Source: G965216695 sp965216695
GTDB lineage: Bacteria > Pseudomonadota > Gammaproteobacteria > Pseudomonadales > Azotimanducaceae
Length of the DNA: 64,000 nucleotides
Direction of reading: 5' to 3'
Assembly (NCBI GenBank): GCA_965216695.1
Contig: OZ244212.1
Location: 4,588,001-4,652,000, forward strand
A program made the position numbers and the translations under genes. The notes beneath the pieces were generated by a model, which searched no databases, was not told the origin of the DNA, and saw only the letters and a program-made list of their open reading frames with translations. Position 1 is the first letter of the stretch; each line of letters begins with the position of its first letter. Shown here piece after piece: positions 48,190-57,389 of this stretch.

Positions 48190-49614
48190 GTGGCGCAACA
48201 CGTACCGATTCTGACGAAAGCCGCCTACGGTTTCGGTTCTGTCGCCTACGGCGTAAAGAACAACGGCTTCGACTACTTTTTTCTCCTTTTCTACAGCCAG
48301 GTGCTTGGTGTGGATGCCGGGCTGGTCGGCCTCGCCCTTACGCTTGCGCTTGTTGTGGATGCGTTTTCCGACCCGCTCATTGGCTATCTTTCGGACAATA
48401 CCCACACGCGGTGGGGCCGGAGACATCCGTTCATGTATGTGGCGGCACTGCCGGTATCCATCTCCTATTTCTATATCTGGAATCCGCCGACGTCGCTGGA
48501 GGGAAACGAACTCTTCTTGTACATCGTTGTGCTGGCCGTTTTTGTGCGCACATTGATCACAATGTACGAAGTACCCAGTTCTGCGTTGGTCGCAGAAATG
48601 ACCGAAGACTACGACGACCGGACGAGCATGTTGAGCTACCGGTACTTTTTCGGTTGGTCGGGCGGAACGCTCATGGCCACGTTTGCGCTGGCATTTCTGT
48701 TGGTGCCTACGCCGGAGATCCCGAACGGCATGTTCAACGTGAAGGGATTCAACGACATGGGGTTGGTAGCGTCGTGTGTGATTCTGCTGGCGATCCTTAC
48801 GTCGGCCCTTGGGACCCATGGCTTTATTCCCAATCTGAAGGAACCGCCGCCGAAGGCGAGGATAACGTTGAAGCGGATCTACGGTGACCTGTTGGAAACG
48901 CTGTCCACGCGATCGTTTCTCGCACTTTTTCTGGCTGCGCTTTTCGGGGCAATTGCAACCGGCGTAGGGGCGGGTTTGAACTACTATCTGAACTCCTTCT
49001 TCTGGGGGTTCACGAATCAGCAGATCAGTATGTTGTCGCTTTCGGTGGTGCTCTCAGCGGTTTTGGGCTTTGTCTTCGCGCCGATGATTTCTCGCCGATT
49101 CGGCAAGAAAACGGGTGCAATTCTGGTGGGGGTGATTGCGTTCACGATTGCGCCTTCTACCGTTTTCCTGCGGTTGCTGGGCGTAATGCCAGAGAACGGA
49201 GACCCGCTGCTGTTTCCTATCGTGTTGTTCATTACGATATTTGACGTGGGCCTGATCATTTCCTTTCAAACGCTGATGTCTTCGATGATTGCCGATCTTG
49301 TCGAGGACTCCGAGCGTCAGACAAGCAGGCGATCAGAAGGGGTTTTCTTTGCCGCGGTGACGTTTACGCGGAAACTGGTTCAGGGCATTGGGGTGGTGTC
49401 GGCAACCATCATCCTATCCATTGCGCAGTTCCCGAAAGGGGTTATGCCGGGAAACGTTCCGGAAGACGCGCTGTTCACGCTGGGCGCATTGTATGCGCCC
49501 ACGGTTTTCGTATTGTGGATGGTCATGATCTGGTGCATGTCTATGTACGGTATTGATCGCAAACAGCACGAAGACAATTTGCGAGCGTTGGGACGGATCA
49601 ACCAGGCGAGCTAG
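48190..49614 (+). CDS. GPH-family MFS transporter, second copy
   Basis: A 474-residue, twelve-segment inner-membrane protein. It carries the GPH signature SDPLIGYLSDNTHTRWGRRHP near residue 65 and MTEDYDDRTSMLSYR near 137, a block typical of MelB-like symporters. GGGGGAG precedes the GTG start. It follows the acyl-CoA dehydrogenase pair by 35 bases and is probably in the same operon. It is only distantly related to the transporter at 37971, so different substrates are likely. It may bring in a carboxylated or glycosidic compound. Confidence 0.88.
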   Translation: MAQHVPILTKAAYGFGSVAYGVKNNGFDYFFLLFYSQVLGVDAGLVGLALTLALVVDAFSDPLIGYLSDNTHTRWGRRHPFMYVAALPVSISYFYIWNPPTSLEGNELFLYIVVLAVFVRTLITMYEVPSSALVAEMTEDYDDRTSMLSYRYFFGWSGGTLMATFALAFLLVPTPEIPNGMFNVKGFNDMGLVASCVILLAILTSALGTHGFIPNLKEPPPKARITLKRIYGDLLETLSTRSFLALFLAALFGAIATGVGAGLNYYLNSFFWGFTNQQISMLSLSVVLSAVLGFVFAPMISRRFGKKTGAILVGVIAFTIAPSTVFLRLLGVMPENGDPLLFPIVLFITIFDVGLIISFQTLMSSMIADLVEDSERQTSRRSEGVFFAAVTFTRKLVQGIGVVSATIILSIAQFPKGVMPGNVPEDALFTLGALYAPTVFVLWMVMIWCMSMYGIDRKQHEDNLRALGRINQAS

Positions 49615-49683
49615 ATATTCTTTGGCGTTTCATCGTCGCGTGTTATGCCGCGTTTAATACCTTTTTAATACAAAGGAGCGAGA

Positions 49684-50337
49684 ATGGCCTTCTACACCGA
49701 GGCGCAGCGCAAGCTGCAGGACGAGTTTGAATCTCGGCGGTTGGCCGACGCGGTCGCGCGCGCCGCCGTTGCGGACGAACTGAACGACATGCACGCGGCG
49801 TTCATCAGCAGCAGAGACTTCTTCTTTCTCTCCACAGTGAATGCCGACGGCGAACCCACCGTGTCATACAAAGGCGGAGGCGTGGGTACGGTGACGGTAG
49901 TCGACCGGCACACCCTCTGTTTTCCCGCGTACGATGGCAACGGCATGTTCTTGTCGCTTGGAAACATTGAAGCCACTCAGAAGATCGGCCTGTTGTTCAT
50001 CGATTTCGAAACGCCGAATCGTGTTCGCGTGCAGGCCACGGCGCGCGTAGAGCGCGATGATCCGCTTCTAGGTAACTACCCGGGAGCGCTGGCTGTGGTT
50101 CGCGCACATGTGGACAAGGTGTTCGTGAATTGCGCCCGGTATATACACAAACACACGCGACTCGAATCGTCACCGTACATACCGGACGAGGACGGCGATC
50201 AGCCGTATCCGGTATGGAAACGTATCGACCACCTGCAGGACGATCTGCCTCCGCGTGACCAGGGTCGCGCCGAACAGGAAGGCGGTTTGGTTACAGACGA
50301 GGAGTACGGCGCCGCACTGATGCGTGGCGAATCCTGA
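49684..50337 (+). CDS. Pyridoxamine-phosphate-oxidase-like FMN-binding protein
   Basis: A 217-residue split-barrel flavoprotein. The segment DFFFLSTVNADGEPTVSYKGG near residue 44 and IGLLFIDFETPNRVRVQATA near 101 are the typical PNPOx-like barrel strands. Members of this branch are general FMN- or F420-binding reductases or haem-binding proteins, not vitamin B6 oxidases. AAAGGAGCG precedes the ATG. It converges with the xanthine-dehydrogenase-family gene across a hairpin terminator. Reduction of an intermediate is possible but unproven. Confidence 0.85.
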   Translation: MAFYTEAQRKLQDEFESRRLADAVARAAVADELNDMHAAFISSRDFFFLSTVNADGEPTVSYKGGGVGTVTVVDRHTLCFPAYDGNGMFLSLGNIEATQKIGLLFIDFETPNRVRVQATARVERDDPLLGNYPGALAVVRAHVDKVFVNCARYIHKHTRLESSPYIPDEDGDQPYPVWKRIDHLQDDLPPRDQGRAEQEGGLVTDEEYGAALMRGES

Positions 50338-50346
50338 CTGATACGG

Positions 50347-50374
50347 CCGGCGCGTAAACCGGGACACGCGCCGG
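50347..50374. terminator. Bidirectional hairpin between convergent genes
   Basis: CCGGCGCGT (50347-50355) and ACGCGCCGG (50366-50374) form a perfect 9-bp GC-rich stem with a 10-base loop between two convergent genes. No T-run is obvious on either side. Confidence 0.6.
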
Positions 50375-50416
50375 GCTGCGCGCCCGAGCTTCTCAGGACG
50401 GCGCGTCCCTAATCGG

Positions 50417-52681
50417 CTACGACACGGACTCCGTTTCGGTAATCCGAAAGTTCAGATCGAACCGTTTCAGCGGCAGGCTGCGAACGCGCACGCCGGTTGC
50501 GTCGAATATCGCGTTGGCGAGTGCCGGCGCGATGCCGGGCGTGCCCGGTTCCCCGGCGCCGCCCAGATCGGCGCCGCTGTTGATGATGTGCGTCTCGATG
50601 ACCGGTGCTTCGGCGATCCGTACGGCCTCGTAGTCGTGAAAGTTGCTTTGTTCGACGGCGCCATTCTTGATTGTGATCTCGCCGTACAGTGCAGCGGTGA
50701 GGCCGTAGATGATGCCGGATTCGAGTTGGGCTGCCATGCCATCGGGTGAGATCGCGAACCCGGCGTCGATCGCGGCAACCACGCGATCGACGGAGGTTTG
50801 GCCATCAACCACCGTCACCTCGACCACTTGAGCGACGATGGAGCCAAATGACTCCTGCAGCGAGATGCCCCGGCCGCGACCCTCAGGCAGTGGCGTAGTC
50901 CAACCGGCTTCGTCGGCTGCTTTTTGCAGCACGGCCAGGTGGCGGGGCCTGTCCTTCAGTAGCCCGGCACGAAACTCGAAGGGGTCCTTGCCCGCGGCGA
51001 GCGCAACTTCGTCGATAAACGACTCGGTGAAAAAGCCGTGCTGCGAGTGGTCGACGCTGCGCCACGCGCCGAAGGGTACGTGGGTCGGACTCTTCACATG
51101 CCCAATGTCGCGGGCGCTCACCGAATAAGGAATGAGCGGCGCTTCGACAGGCTCGTGCTTGTCGACGTACGTGTTCTCCCACGCGAGGAGGTTGCCGCCA
51201 TCGTCCAGGGCGGCTTTGAACCGGCTGAGGACGGCCGGCCGGTAGAAGTCCTGGCGCACGTCTTCTTCTCTGGACCAGACCAGTTGAACGGGACGCTGTA
51301 CTGTTTTAGCGATCATGGCCGCCTGCACGGCGGCGTCCGCAACAGCCTTGCGTCCGAATCCGCCGCCCATGAAGTGGTTGTGCACGGTTACATTTTCCGC
51401 ATCGATCCCGAGCGCGTCCGCCACGGTGTGCCGGAATCCGAGCGGATTCTGACAGCCAACCCAGAGTTCCGCGCTGTTTTCGGTAACTTCCGCGGTCGCG
51501 TTCAAGGGTTCCATGCAGGTGTGGGCAAGGTACGGCACACGGTACTCGGCTTCGAGCACGGTGGCGTTTGCAGCAAAGGCTGCGTTGGTATTGCCTTCTA
51601 CCACGTCCGTTTCGCGGTCAGTCGCCGCTGTTATATCTCGATCGAATTGCTCGAAGATAGCGTCACTGGATACCCGAGCGTTGTCGCCCCCGTCCCAGGC
51701 TACCTTGAGGGCCTGCAGCGCTTGCTTCGCGGACCAGTAGCTTTCCGCTACCACGGCGACAGCTTCGCCGCTCGAGAAATTGCCGACCATGCCTTGCTCC
51801 GCCATTGCGGGGAGTTGGACTACGTCTATGACGCCCTGCGTGGAGCGCGCCCGAACATCATCGACGCTTGCGATGCGTCCTCCGAATACGGGTGCGCGCT
51901 TGACCGTTGCGTAGACCATGTTGGGTCGCTGAACGTCCATCGCAAACATCGCGGAACCGTCGACCTTGGCTGGAATGTCGTGCCGTTCGACATGGCGGCC
52001 CATGATCGTGAATGCCTCCGGACGTTTGAGCGCCGGAGTATACGAAGGCGTGAACTGGGCGGCGGCAGCCGCGAATTCAGCGTACGGGGCCTTGCGCTGA
52101 GTGGCCTGGTGGTACAGATGACTCTTGTTCGTTGTGATCTGATCGGGAGCCACGTTCCACGCGTTGGCTGCTGCTTTCACCAACATTTCCCGCGTGGCGG
52201 CGCCAGCTACCCGCATGCCGTACTGCCCGGTTACGCGTACGCTCATGCTGCCGCCGGTAACCTGCATGTGCAGGGCGTCGGCAATTTTCATCATCATGCC
52301 GTCGATCGAGGGCGCAACGGCGTCGGGAAAGTCGATGCCTTTGAACAGGTACCCGCGTCCGGCCGAATACATTGCGTACTCTTTCCTGGCCGGCGCCTCT
52401 TCGAACCGCACCAGGGACCAGTCGGCGTCCAGTTCGTCTGCAAGCATCTGCGCCAGCGCGGTTTGTGCCCCCTGACCCATCTCTGAGTGCGGGACCATCG
52501 CGGTAATCGTGTTGTCGTCGGATATTTTGACGTACACGTGTACGAGGGTTTCGTCGTCGTCCGCCACGGCGCCCGCCATGCCCTTGGCGACGTTACCCGG
52601 GCGAAGCGCGACACCTACGACGAGACCGCCGCCGGCAATCACACCTGCCCCTAGAAAGGCGCGCTTGGTCCACTTACCCAT
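50417..52681 (-). CDS. Xanthine-dehydrogenase-family molybdopterin subunit, isoquinoline 1-oxidoreductase beta-like
   Basis: From ATG 52681 (AGGAGGT upstream) the protein has 754 residues. It begins MGKWTKRAFLGAGVIAGGGL, a Tat-like or membrane-targeting N-terminus usual for the IorB branch. VPHSEMGQGAQTALAQML near residue 63 and GQYGMRVAGAATREMLV are family blocks; the catalytic Glu lies in GGAGEPGTPG near the C-terminus. These enzymes hydroxylate N-heterocycles or oxidise aldehydes with water-derived oxygen, passing electrons through the [2Fe-2S] small subunit encoded just upstream, and usually on to a cytochrome c. The start overlaps the small-subunit gene by eight bases. Confidence 0.92.
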   Translation of the reverse strand: MGKWTKRAFLGAGVIAGGGLVVGVALRPGNVAKGMAGAVADDDETLVHVYVKISDDNTITAMVPHSEMGQGAQTALAQMLADELDADWSLVRFEEAPARKEYAMYSAGRGYLFKGIDFPDAVAPSIDGMMMKIADALHMQVTGGSMSVRVTGQYGMRVAGAATREMLVKAAANAWNVAPDQITTNKSHLYHQATQRKAPYAEFAAAAAQFTPSYTPALKRPEAFTIMGRHVERHDIPAKVDGSAMFAMDVQRPNMVYATVKRAPVFGGRIASVDDVRARSTQGVIDVVQLPAMAEQGMVGNFSSGEAVAVVAESYWSAKQALQALKVAWDGGDNARVSSDAIFEQFDRDITAATDRETDVVEGNTNAAFAANATVLEAEYRVPYLAHTCMEPLNATAEVTENSAELWVGCQNPLGFRHTVADALGIDAENVTVHNHFMGGGFGRKAVADAAVQAAMIAKTVQRPVQLVWSREEDVRQDFYRPAVLSRFKAALDDGGNLLAWENTYVDKHEPVEAPLIPYSVSARDIGHVKSPTHVPFGAWRSVDHSQHGFFTESFIDEVALAAGKDPFEFRAGLLKDRPRHLAVLQKAADEAGWTTPLPEGRGRGISLQESFGSIVAQVVEVTVVDGQTSVDRVVAAIDAGFAISPDGMAAQLESGIIYGLTAALYGEITIKNGAVEQSNFHDYEAVRIAEAPVIETHIINSGADLGGAGEPGTPGIAPALANAIFDATGVRVRSLPLKRFDLNFRITETESVS

Positions 52682-53198
52682 GGCGCACCTCCTGCGGGTG
52701 TGACTGTGTGGCTTTCGTTGCGTCGTAATACAGTGCGGTGCCAGTCGACCGGGCCGCGGTCTTGATTGCGGCGCGGATGCGACCGTACATGCCGCATCGG
52801 CAGATGTTGCCCTGCATGGCGCGGTCGATGTCTTCGTCCGACGGGTTTGGATTGTCAGCAAGCAAGGCCGCCGCCGACATCAACTGACCGGATTGGCAGT
52901 AACCGCACTGGGGCACCTGGTGCTCGATCCACGCAGCCTGCAGCGGGTGGAGCGTGTCTTTGCCCGGTGCCAGTCCTTCGATCGTGGTGATTGCCTTGCC
53001 TGCGACGGCAGACACCGGTGTTACGCACGATCGCATTGCAGTGCCGTCAATCTGGATCGTGCAGGCGCCGCACTGCGCCATACCACAGCCGAACTTGGTC
53101 CCGGTTAAACCCAGTTTTTCGCGCAGAACCCACAGCAGCGGCATTGCCGGGTCGGCGTCAACCGTCTGCGACGTGCCGTTCACGGTAAATGTAATCAT
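52674..53198 (-). CDS. [2Fe-2S] subunit of the molybdenum hydroxylase (IorA-like)
   Basis: A 174-residue protein with two [2Fe-2S] sites: a plant-type site in GCGMAQCGACTIQIDG and an alpha-helical site in CGYCQSGQLMSAAALL plus CRCGMYGRIRAAI. It relays electrons from the molybdopterin subunit. ATG 53198 starts the canonical MITFTVNGTSQTVDA sequence; the frame is open upstream into the hairpin repeat at 53260, but those residues are not protein-like. Typical length for the IorA/CoxS group. No CoxM-like FAD subunit is present, consistent with the two-subunit type. Confidence 0.93.
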   Translation of the reverse strand: MITFTVNGTSQTVDADPAMPLLWVLREKLGLTGTKFGCGMAQCGACTIQIDGTAMRSCVTPVSAVAGKAITTIEGLAPGKDTLHPLQAAWIEHQVPQCGYCQSGQLMSAAALLADNPNPSDEDIDRAMQGNICRCGMYGRIRAAIKTAARSTGTALYYDATKATQSHPQEVRHG

Positions 53199-53259
53199 GG
53201 TGTCGTTGGACTCGGAGGGGGCTACAAATTCACGTTTTGCAGGCGGTTTGTCAACATGT

Positions 53260-53335
53260 GGGGTCAGAGTAAAGGGACAGATCAATGGACCGAGCTAGGG
53301 CTCGGTCCATTGATCTGTCCCTTTACTCTGACCCC
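53260..53335. repeat. Perfect 36-bp inverted repeat (REP-like hairpin)
   Basis: Bases 53260-53295 and 53300-53335 are exact inverted copies, starting GGGGTCAGAGTAAAGGGACA and separated by the 4-base loop TAGG. The GGGGTCAGAGTAAA-type end is familiar from repeats linked to REP-associated tyrosine transposases. The right arm covers the last codons and stop of the PhyH gene. It may act as a transcription terminator for the leftward PhyH transcript. No transposase is adjacent. Confidence 0.88.
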
Positions 53336-54129
53336 GGACGTTCCAGCACGGTTGGGTCGGAGAATCCGAGCGAGCCGTGCATCTCGATTCCCGCGAGGCG
53401 TCGGATTTCCGGTGACAACTCCGCTATGCGACTGCGCGGCAGATCAAGGGACTGGTTTTCCTCCTGACGCACCCAGCTGAGCGAGTAGGTGAGAATCACG
53501 CCGTAGCGCCAGTCGTCGGCCGTGTTGTTGCCCGCGCCATGCAGCAGTCCGCCCATCCAATACAGCACCGAGCCGGCCGGCATTTCTGCGCGAACGATTT
53601 CGTTTGGCTCGGCTTTGCGTTTGGCCGGCCAGCGGTGACTGCCGGGTACGAGCAGGGTGGCACCGTTGTCGGCGCGGAAGTCTGAGATTGCCCACATACT
53701 GGCCACGATGATGTTGGGCCGGGGTAGCGGAAAAAACGCGAACGGATCTTCCTCACGATGCAGAACCTGCTCGCGCGCACCGGGGCCTACCTCGAGTGCG
53801 GCGGTTACATGAAGCTGCCAGCCATGTTCGCTGTTTGGTTGCAGCACCCTTTTGCAGACCTGCTGGCTCAACGAGTGCGCCACCAGATGGTCCGTGACGG
53901 CGGGCGACCGAGCGACCAGCGCGGTGACGCGCTTTGTGCGCCCAGGATAGAAGTCCTCGGGATCGTCCTGGTCTACCACCTTCGCAGTTGGCATGTGATC
54001 GGCCAACTCGGCGCGAATGGTTTCTCTCAGATTCGTATCAACGACCCCGGTCACCACCACGCAGCCGGCGTCCTCCAATGCGGCAATCACCTCGGTGGAC
54101 GGTGTGTCGGCGGAATAGGTCGGAATCAT
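53323..54129 (-). CDS. Phytanoyl-CoA dioxygenase (PhyH)-family protein
   Basis: A 268-residue Fe(II)/2-oxoglutarate oxygenase-like protein from ATG 54129 (four more residues if it starts at 54141). Probable iron ligands are His in VLHREEDPFAFF, where an HxE replaces the more common HxD, and His in LVPGSHRWP near residue 165. GALLHGAGNN-like text (GGLLHGAGNNTADDWRYG) is typical of the family. The last residues, PGSE, and the TAA stop are encoded by the right arm of the perfect hairpin repeat, so the native C-terminus was probably altered when the repeat arrived. Hydroxylation of an acyl-CoA or lipid substrate is likely. Confidence 0.85.
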   Translation of the reverse strand: MIPTYSADTPSTEVIAALEDAGCVVVTGVVDTNLRETIRAELADHMPTAKVVDQDDPEDFYPGRTKRVTALVARSPAVTDHLVAHSLSQQVCKRVLQPNSEHGWQLHVTAALEVGPGAREQVLHREEDPFAFFPLPRPNIIVASMWAISDFRADNGATLLVPGSHRWPAKRKAEPNEIVRAEMPAGSVLYWMGGLLHGAGNNTADDWRYGVILTYSLSWVRQEENQSLDLPRSRIAELSPEIRRLAGIEMHGSLGFSDPTVLERPGSE

Positions 54130-54269
54130 CGATGCACCCAACGCTGGATCACAGGTCGGGTCAGTTTAGGTTCTGAGCGTTGCTCGTAAAAGCGTCCCTT
54201 ACCGGCGCCGGGTAGTAGCGCGCCGAAAGTTGGTAGGATTGCGCGACGCATACTGGTGGGAGGTGTTTG

Positions 54270-55037
54270 ATGGACTTGGGACTAAAGGGCGCGAAGGCGG
54301 TCATTTCGGGCGGCAGCCAGGGCATTGGTCTGGCAGTGGCCAAAGAATTGCTCTCAGAGGGCGCTGAAGTACAGATCGCGGCGCGCACGAAGGATACGCT
54401 CGACGCGGCGGTATCGGAATTGGGTGATCTGGGCGCAGCATCGGGCCACGTCTGTGACGTGGCGGATTACGATGCCACTGTCGCATGGATGCGCAGTGCG
54501 GCGGACGCGATGGGTGGTCTGGACATCGTCGTTCACAATGCAACCGCGAGTGGCCAGCCGGACGGCGGCCCGGATTCGTGGCGCCAGAACTTCGAAGTCG
54601 ACGTTTTGGGCATGGTCGGAATGAGCGAGGGCGCGCTGCCGTTTCTGGAGCAGTCGCAGCGCGCAGCCATGGTGCAGATTGCCTCGATTACCGGTATTGA
54701 GCATCACGATGTACCGATCAGCCCGAGTTACGGTGCGATGAAGGCCGCATCAATCCGGCACATGGCCCAACGTGCATTGCAATGGGGCGGCAAAGGGATT
54801 CGCGCGAATACTGTTGCGCCGGGTCCAATCTACATAGAGGGCGGCGCCTGGAACAACATTAAAGACAACGCCGCGCCGTTGTATGAACGGGATCGCGACT
54901 GGCACCCGCTGAAACGTATGGGTACCGCGGAAGAAGTCGCTCGCGTGGTTGCGTTTCTGGCAAGCCCTGCCGCGAGTTGGGTCAACGGCACCACGGTGCG
55001 TGTCGATGGAGCGTTCTGTCGCGGTGTGGATTTCTAG
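54270..55037 (+). CDS. Short-chain dehydrogenase/reductase
   Basis: The 255-residue protein is a classical SDR: SGGSQGIGLAVAKEL binds the cofactor, the catalytic Ser lies in QIASITG and YGAMKAA supplies Tyr and Lys. The ending FLASPAASWVNGTTVRVDGA is canonical. The NNAG motif reads HNATA, a mild change. GGAGG precedes ATG 54270. It converges with the molybdoenzyme gene, the two stop regions overlapping by four bases. It probably oxidises a secondary alcohol produced by one of the oxygenases; substrate unknown. Confidence 0.92.
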   Translation: MDLGLKGAKAVISGGSQGIGLAVAKELLSEGAEVQIAARTKDTLDAAVSELGDLGAASGHVCDVADYDATVAWMRSAADAMGGLDIVVHNATASGQPDGGPDSWRQNFEVDVLGMVGMSEGALPFLEQSQRAAMVQIASITGIEHHDVPISPSYGAMKAASIRHMAQRALQWGGKGIRANTVAPGPIYIEGGAWNNIKDNAAPLYERDRDWHPLKRMGTAEEVARVVAFLASPAASWVNGTTVRVDGAFCRGVDF

Positions 55038-57238
55038 TTGGATTCCTGACGTGCGCGATTCGGCTCCAGTAGTTCGGGCGCGTCGGTTCTTGTAATCCGT
55101 CCGGCAAAGCCCTTGAAGTGCGGCACACCCTGCTCGCGGTCGAGGTGTGCGTCGTCGTCGGCGCACATCATTGCGTCGCTCGACAGGAACGCGCCGCTCA
55201 ACGGTTCTGTGCCGCGTAGCTCGGGATACCACCAGCCATGGGGGACGCGAATGTGTCCCGGTTTCATCGTGTCCTGTACCGACACCTGTGCCACGACGCT
55301 TCCCTGCGGTGTCTCCAACCGGGCCCAATCGTCGTTGTTTATTCCCTCTCGGGCAGCGTCGTCAGGATGCAGAAACAGGAGGGGTAACGCCCAGCGGTCC
55401 CGTAGCACCTTGATGTTGCGTTGCCCGGTCTGGAAGAACGGGTCTTCGCGTACTCCGGTGAAAACCAGATACGGGTAGTCTTCGCTGGTTCCCGGGGCTT
55501 CGCGGTAGTAGGGCAGGGGGTCGAAACCCAGGTCGGCAAGAACGCTGGAGGCGAGTTCTACCTTGCCCGACGGCGTTGCGAACCCGCTCTTTCGGTATTT
55601 GCGGAACTCTGGCGCAGGCGCTTCCATGAAGACGTTGGTTTGAAAGTCGTCAAACGTACGGTTGGATCGCGAAAGCCGGTAGTCCAACATGTCTTCGATC
55701 GTTCCCCACGGAAAGTCTTCTGCAAAACCCATGCGGTGCGCCAGGTCGCGCCAGAACTGAAACGTGCTGGAGGCCTGTCCGGGCGGTTCTACCGCCTTCT
55801 GCGAGAGCGTTAAGCGGTTGGACCAGCTCCACGAGTCGGCCACGTGATTGCGTTCGCTGAATACATCGCCCGGCAGCACGTAATCCGCGAGCATCGCGGT
55901 GGGCGTCATGAAGATCTCGTGCGCGACGATCAGGTCCTGATTGAGCATGCCCGCGTGAATCTGGTGTTGGTTGGCATAGCTCAAGAGCGCATTGTTGCCG
56001 AGCACAAAGAACGCTTTTACCGGGTAGGGTTTCTCAGTGGCCATCGCGCGAAACACGCTGGTAGGGTTGGCCATGTGGCAACCCATTACCTGATCGACGT
56101 AGGGTAAGCCCCAGACCCGTTCCGCCGGTTCTTTGAGCATCTCCGCAACCCGATACGTGAACACCGGATACTCATCAAATCCCAGCTGTTTTGCTTTCTG
56201 TGTGTCGGGAAGTCTGTCGTGCAGGCCGATTTCCGATTCCGGAATATAGCTTGGGTTGAATCCGCCCAACGTTTCGCCGCCGACGACGTCCAAATTGCCC
56301 GTTACCGCGCGCAGAATTGAATGCAGTCGGATCGCCGAGGTCGAGGAAACCTGTTGGTCGGTGATCGGTGTCCAGGGTATCACCGCACTGTCTGCCTGCG
56401 CGTACATCCGGGCTGCCGCGGCAATCTGATCGCGTGGTACACCGGTGATCGCTTCCACGCGATCGAGCGGGTATTCATCGACGCGCGCTTTCAGATCGGC
56501 AAAACCCACACACCAGTCGCGCACGAACTGTTGGTCATACAGGTTTTCATCGAAAATAACCTTCAACCAACCGAGGCACATCGCCGCGTCGGTTCCGGCA
56601 CGCAGGCGTAGATGCAGATCCGCCGTTTGCGCCTGATCGGACACGCGAGGATCGAGCACAATTAGGCGGGCGCCGCGATCGCGGGCGGCGTTGATTGCAT
56701 TGTAGATCGGGGTCCACGAGTGCTTGCGCGGATTGTGGCCGAACAGCACGATGCAATCAGTGTGCGCGAAATCGGCCATAGGAAACCAACCGTAAGTGAG
56801 CTTGTTCACCGCCGCGGTGTTGCCTGCACAGAGCGCCACGCCGCTGATCCAGTTGGGCGAACCGAGAAGGTTCATGAAACGGCGGTCGAGCGAGTGCGTC
56901 GACTGCGTATTCCAGCCCGAGGTCGATACCGCGAGCGCTTCGGGCCCGTAGCACTGCACCACGTCCTGTAGCCGTTCGGCAATTTCGTCCATCGCCTGTT
57001 CGTAGTCGATTTCCTGCCATGTGTCCTGACCGCGCCTACCGACGCGCTTTAACGGTGTGCGCAACCGATCCGTGTGATTGTGGATATCGGGTGCGGCGAC
57101 ACCCTTGTAGCAGATGTTGCGGGCAAGCATGGGATTGTCATGAGCAATCACGCGATCGAGGCGCCCGTTCTTGGTTACGGAACGGAGCTGGCAGCCGATG
57201 TCGCAGATGGTGCACACGGAGTACTTCGTGTCGCTCAT
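55034..57238 (-). CDS. DMSO-reductase-family molybdopterin oxidoreductase, formate-dehydrogenase-like
   Basis: A 734-residue molybdoenzyme. The N-terminal [4Fe-4S] site is C9, C12, C16 and C43 (CTICDIGC ... NICYKG). A probable molybdenum-ligand Cys lies in SGVALCAGN. The C-terminal domain contains VFTGVREDPFFQTGQRN and HIRVPHGWWYPE, the molybdopterin-binding part. No signal peptide is present, so it is cytoplasmic, and no electron-transfer or membrane subunits are adjacent. Related single-subunit genes act on varied substrates, including sulfoxides and hydroxylations of steroid side chains. Exact chemistry open. Confidence 0.9.
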   Translation of the reverse strand: MSDTKYSVCTICDIGCQLRSVTKNGRLDRVIAHDNPMLARNICYKGVAAPDIHNHTDRLRTPLKRVGRRGQDTWQEIDYEQAMDEIAERLQDVVQCYGPEALAVSTSGWNTQSTHSLDRRFMNLLGSPNWISGVALCAGNTAAVNKLTYGWFPMADFAHTDCIVLFGHNPRKHSWTPIYNAINAARDRGARLIVLDPRVSDQAQTADLHLRLRAGTDAAMCLGWLKVIFDENLYDQQFVRDWCVGFADLKARVDEYPLDRVEAITGVPRDQIAAAARMYAQADSAVIPWTPITDQQVSSTSAIRLHSILRAVTGNLDVVGGETLGGFNPSYIPESEIGLHDRLPDTQKAKQLGFDEYPVFTYRVAEMLKEPAERVWGLPYVDQVMGCHMANPTSVFRAMATEKPYPVKAFFVLGNNALLSYANQHQIHAGMLNQDLIVAHEIFMTPTAMLADYVLPGDVFSERNHVADSWSWSNRLTLSQKAVEPPGQASSTFQFWRDLAHRMGFAEDFPWGTIEDMLDYRLSRSNRTFDDFQTNVFMEAPAPEFRKYRKSGFATPSGKVELASSVLADLGFDPLPYYREAPGTSEDYPYLVFTGVREDPFFQTGQRNIKVLRDRWALPLLFLHPDDAAREGINNDDWARLETPQGSVVAQVSVQDTMKPGHIRVPHGWWYPELRGTEPLSGAFLSSDAMMCADDDAHLDREQGVPHFKGFAGRITRTDAPELLEPNRARQESN

Positions 57239-57292
57239 GGAAGGATGCCTTTTCTGGGTGAGGCGATGCGCCGAATCCGTTCAGAGGAGGAG

Positions 57293-57343
57293 CCCAGGTT
57301 CTCCTGCCAGCGCGCCTTTTTCGGGCTGGCGGAAGAACCCGGG
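57293..57343. terminator. Long hairpin between the receptor and molybdoenzyme genes
   Basis: Bases 57293-57311 and 57325-57343 pair at 16 of 19 positions around a 13-base loop that contains CTTTTT. It lies downstream of the TonB-receptor stop and upstream of the molybdoenzyme start, both leftward, so it probably separates their transcripts. Confidence 0.6.
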
Positions 57344-57389
57344 CGCTGCAACGGTCTCAATGCGCCTGGCTGCGTGACGTTTCTCGAGG

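Noticed and set aside
51038..52486. A 482-codon open frame on the plus strand opposite the molybdenum hydroxylase gene
   Set aside because: It is antisense to a protein with clear family motifs; its residues show no domain pattern, and such long shadows are common in GC-rich coding DNA.
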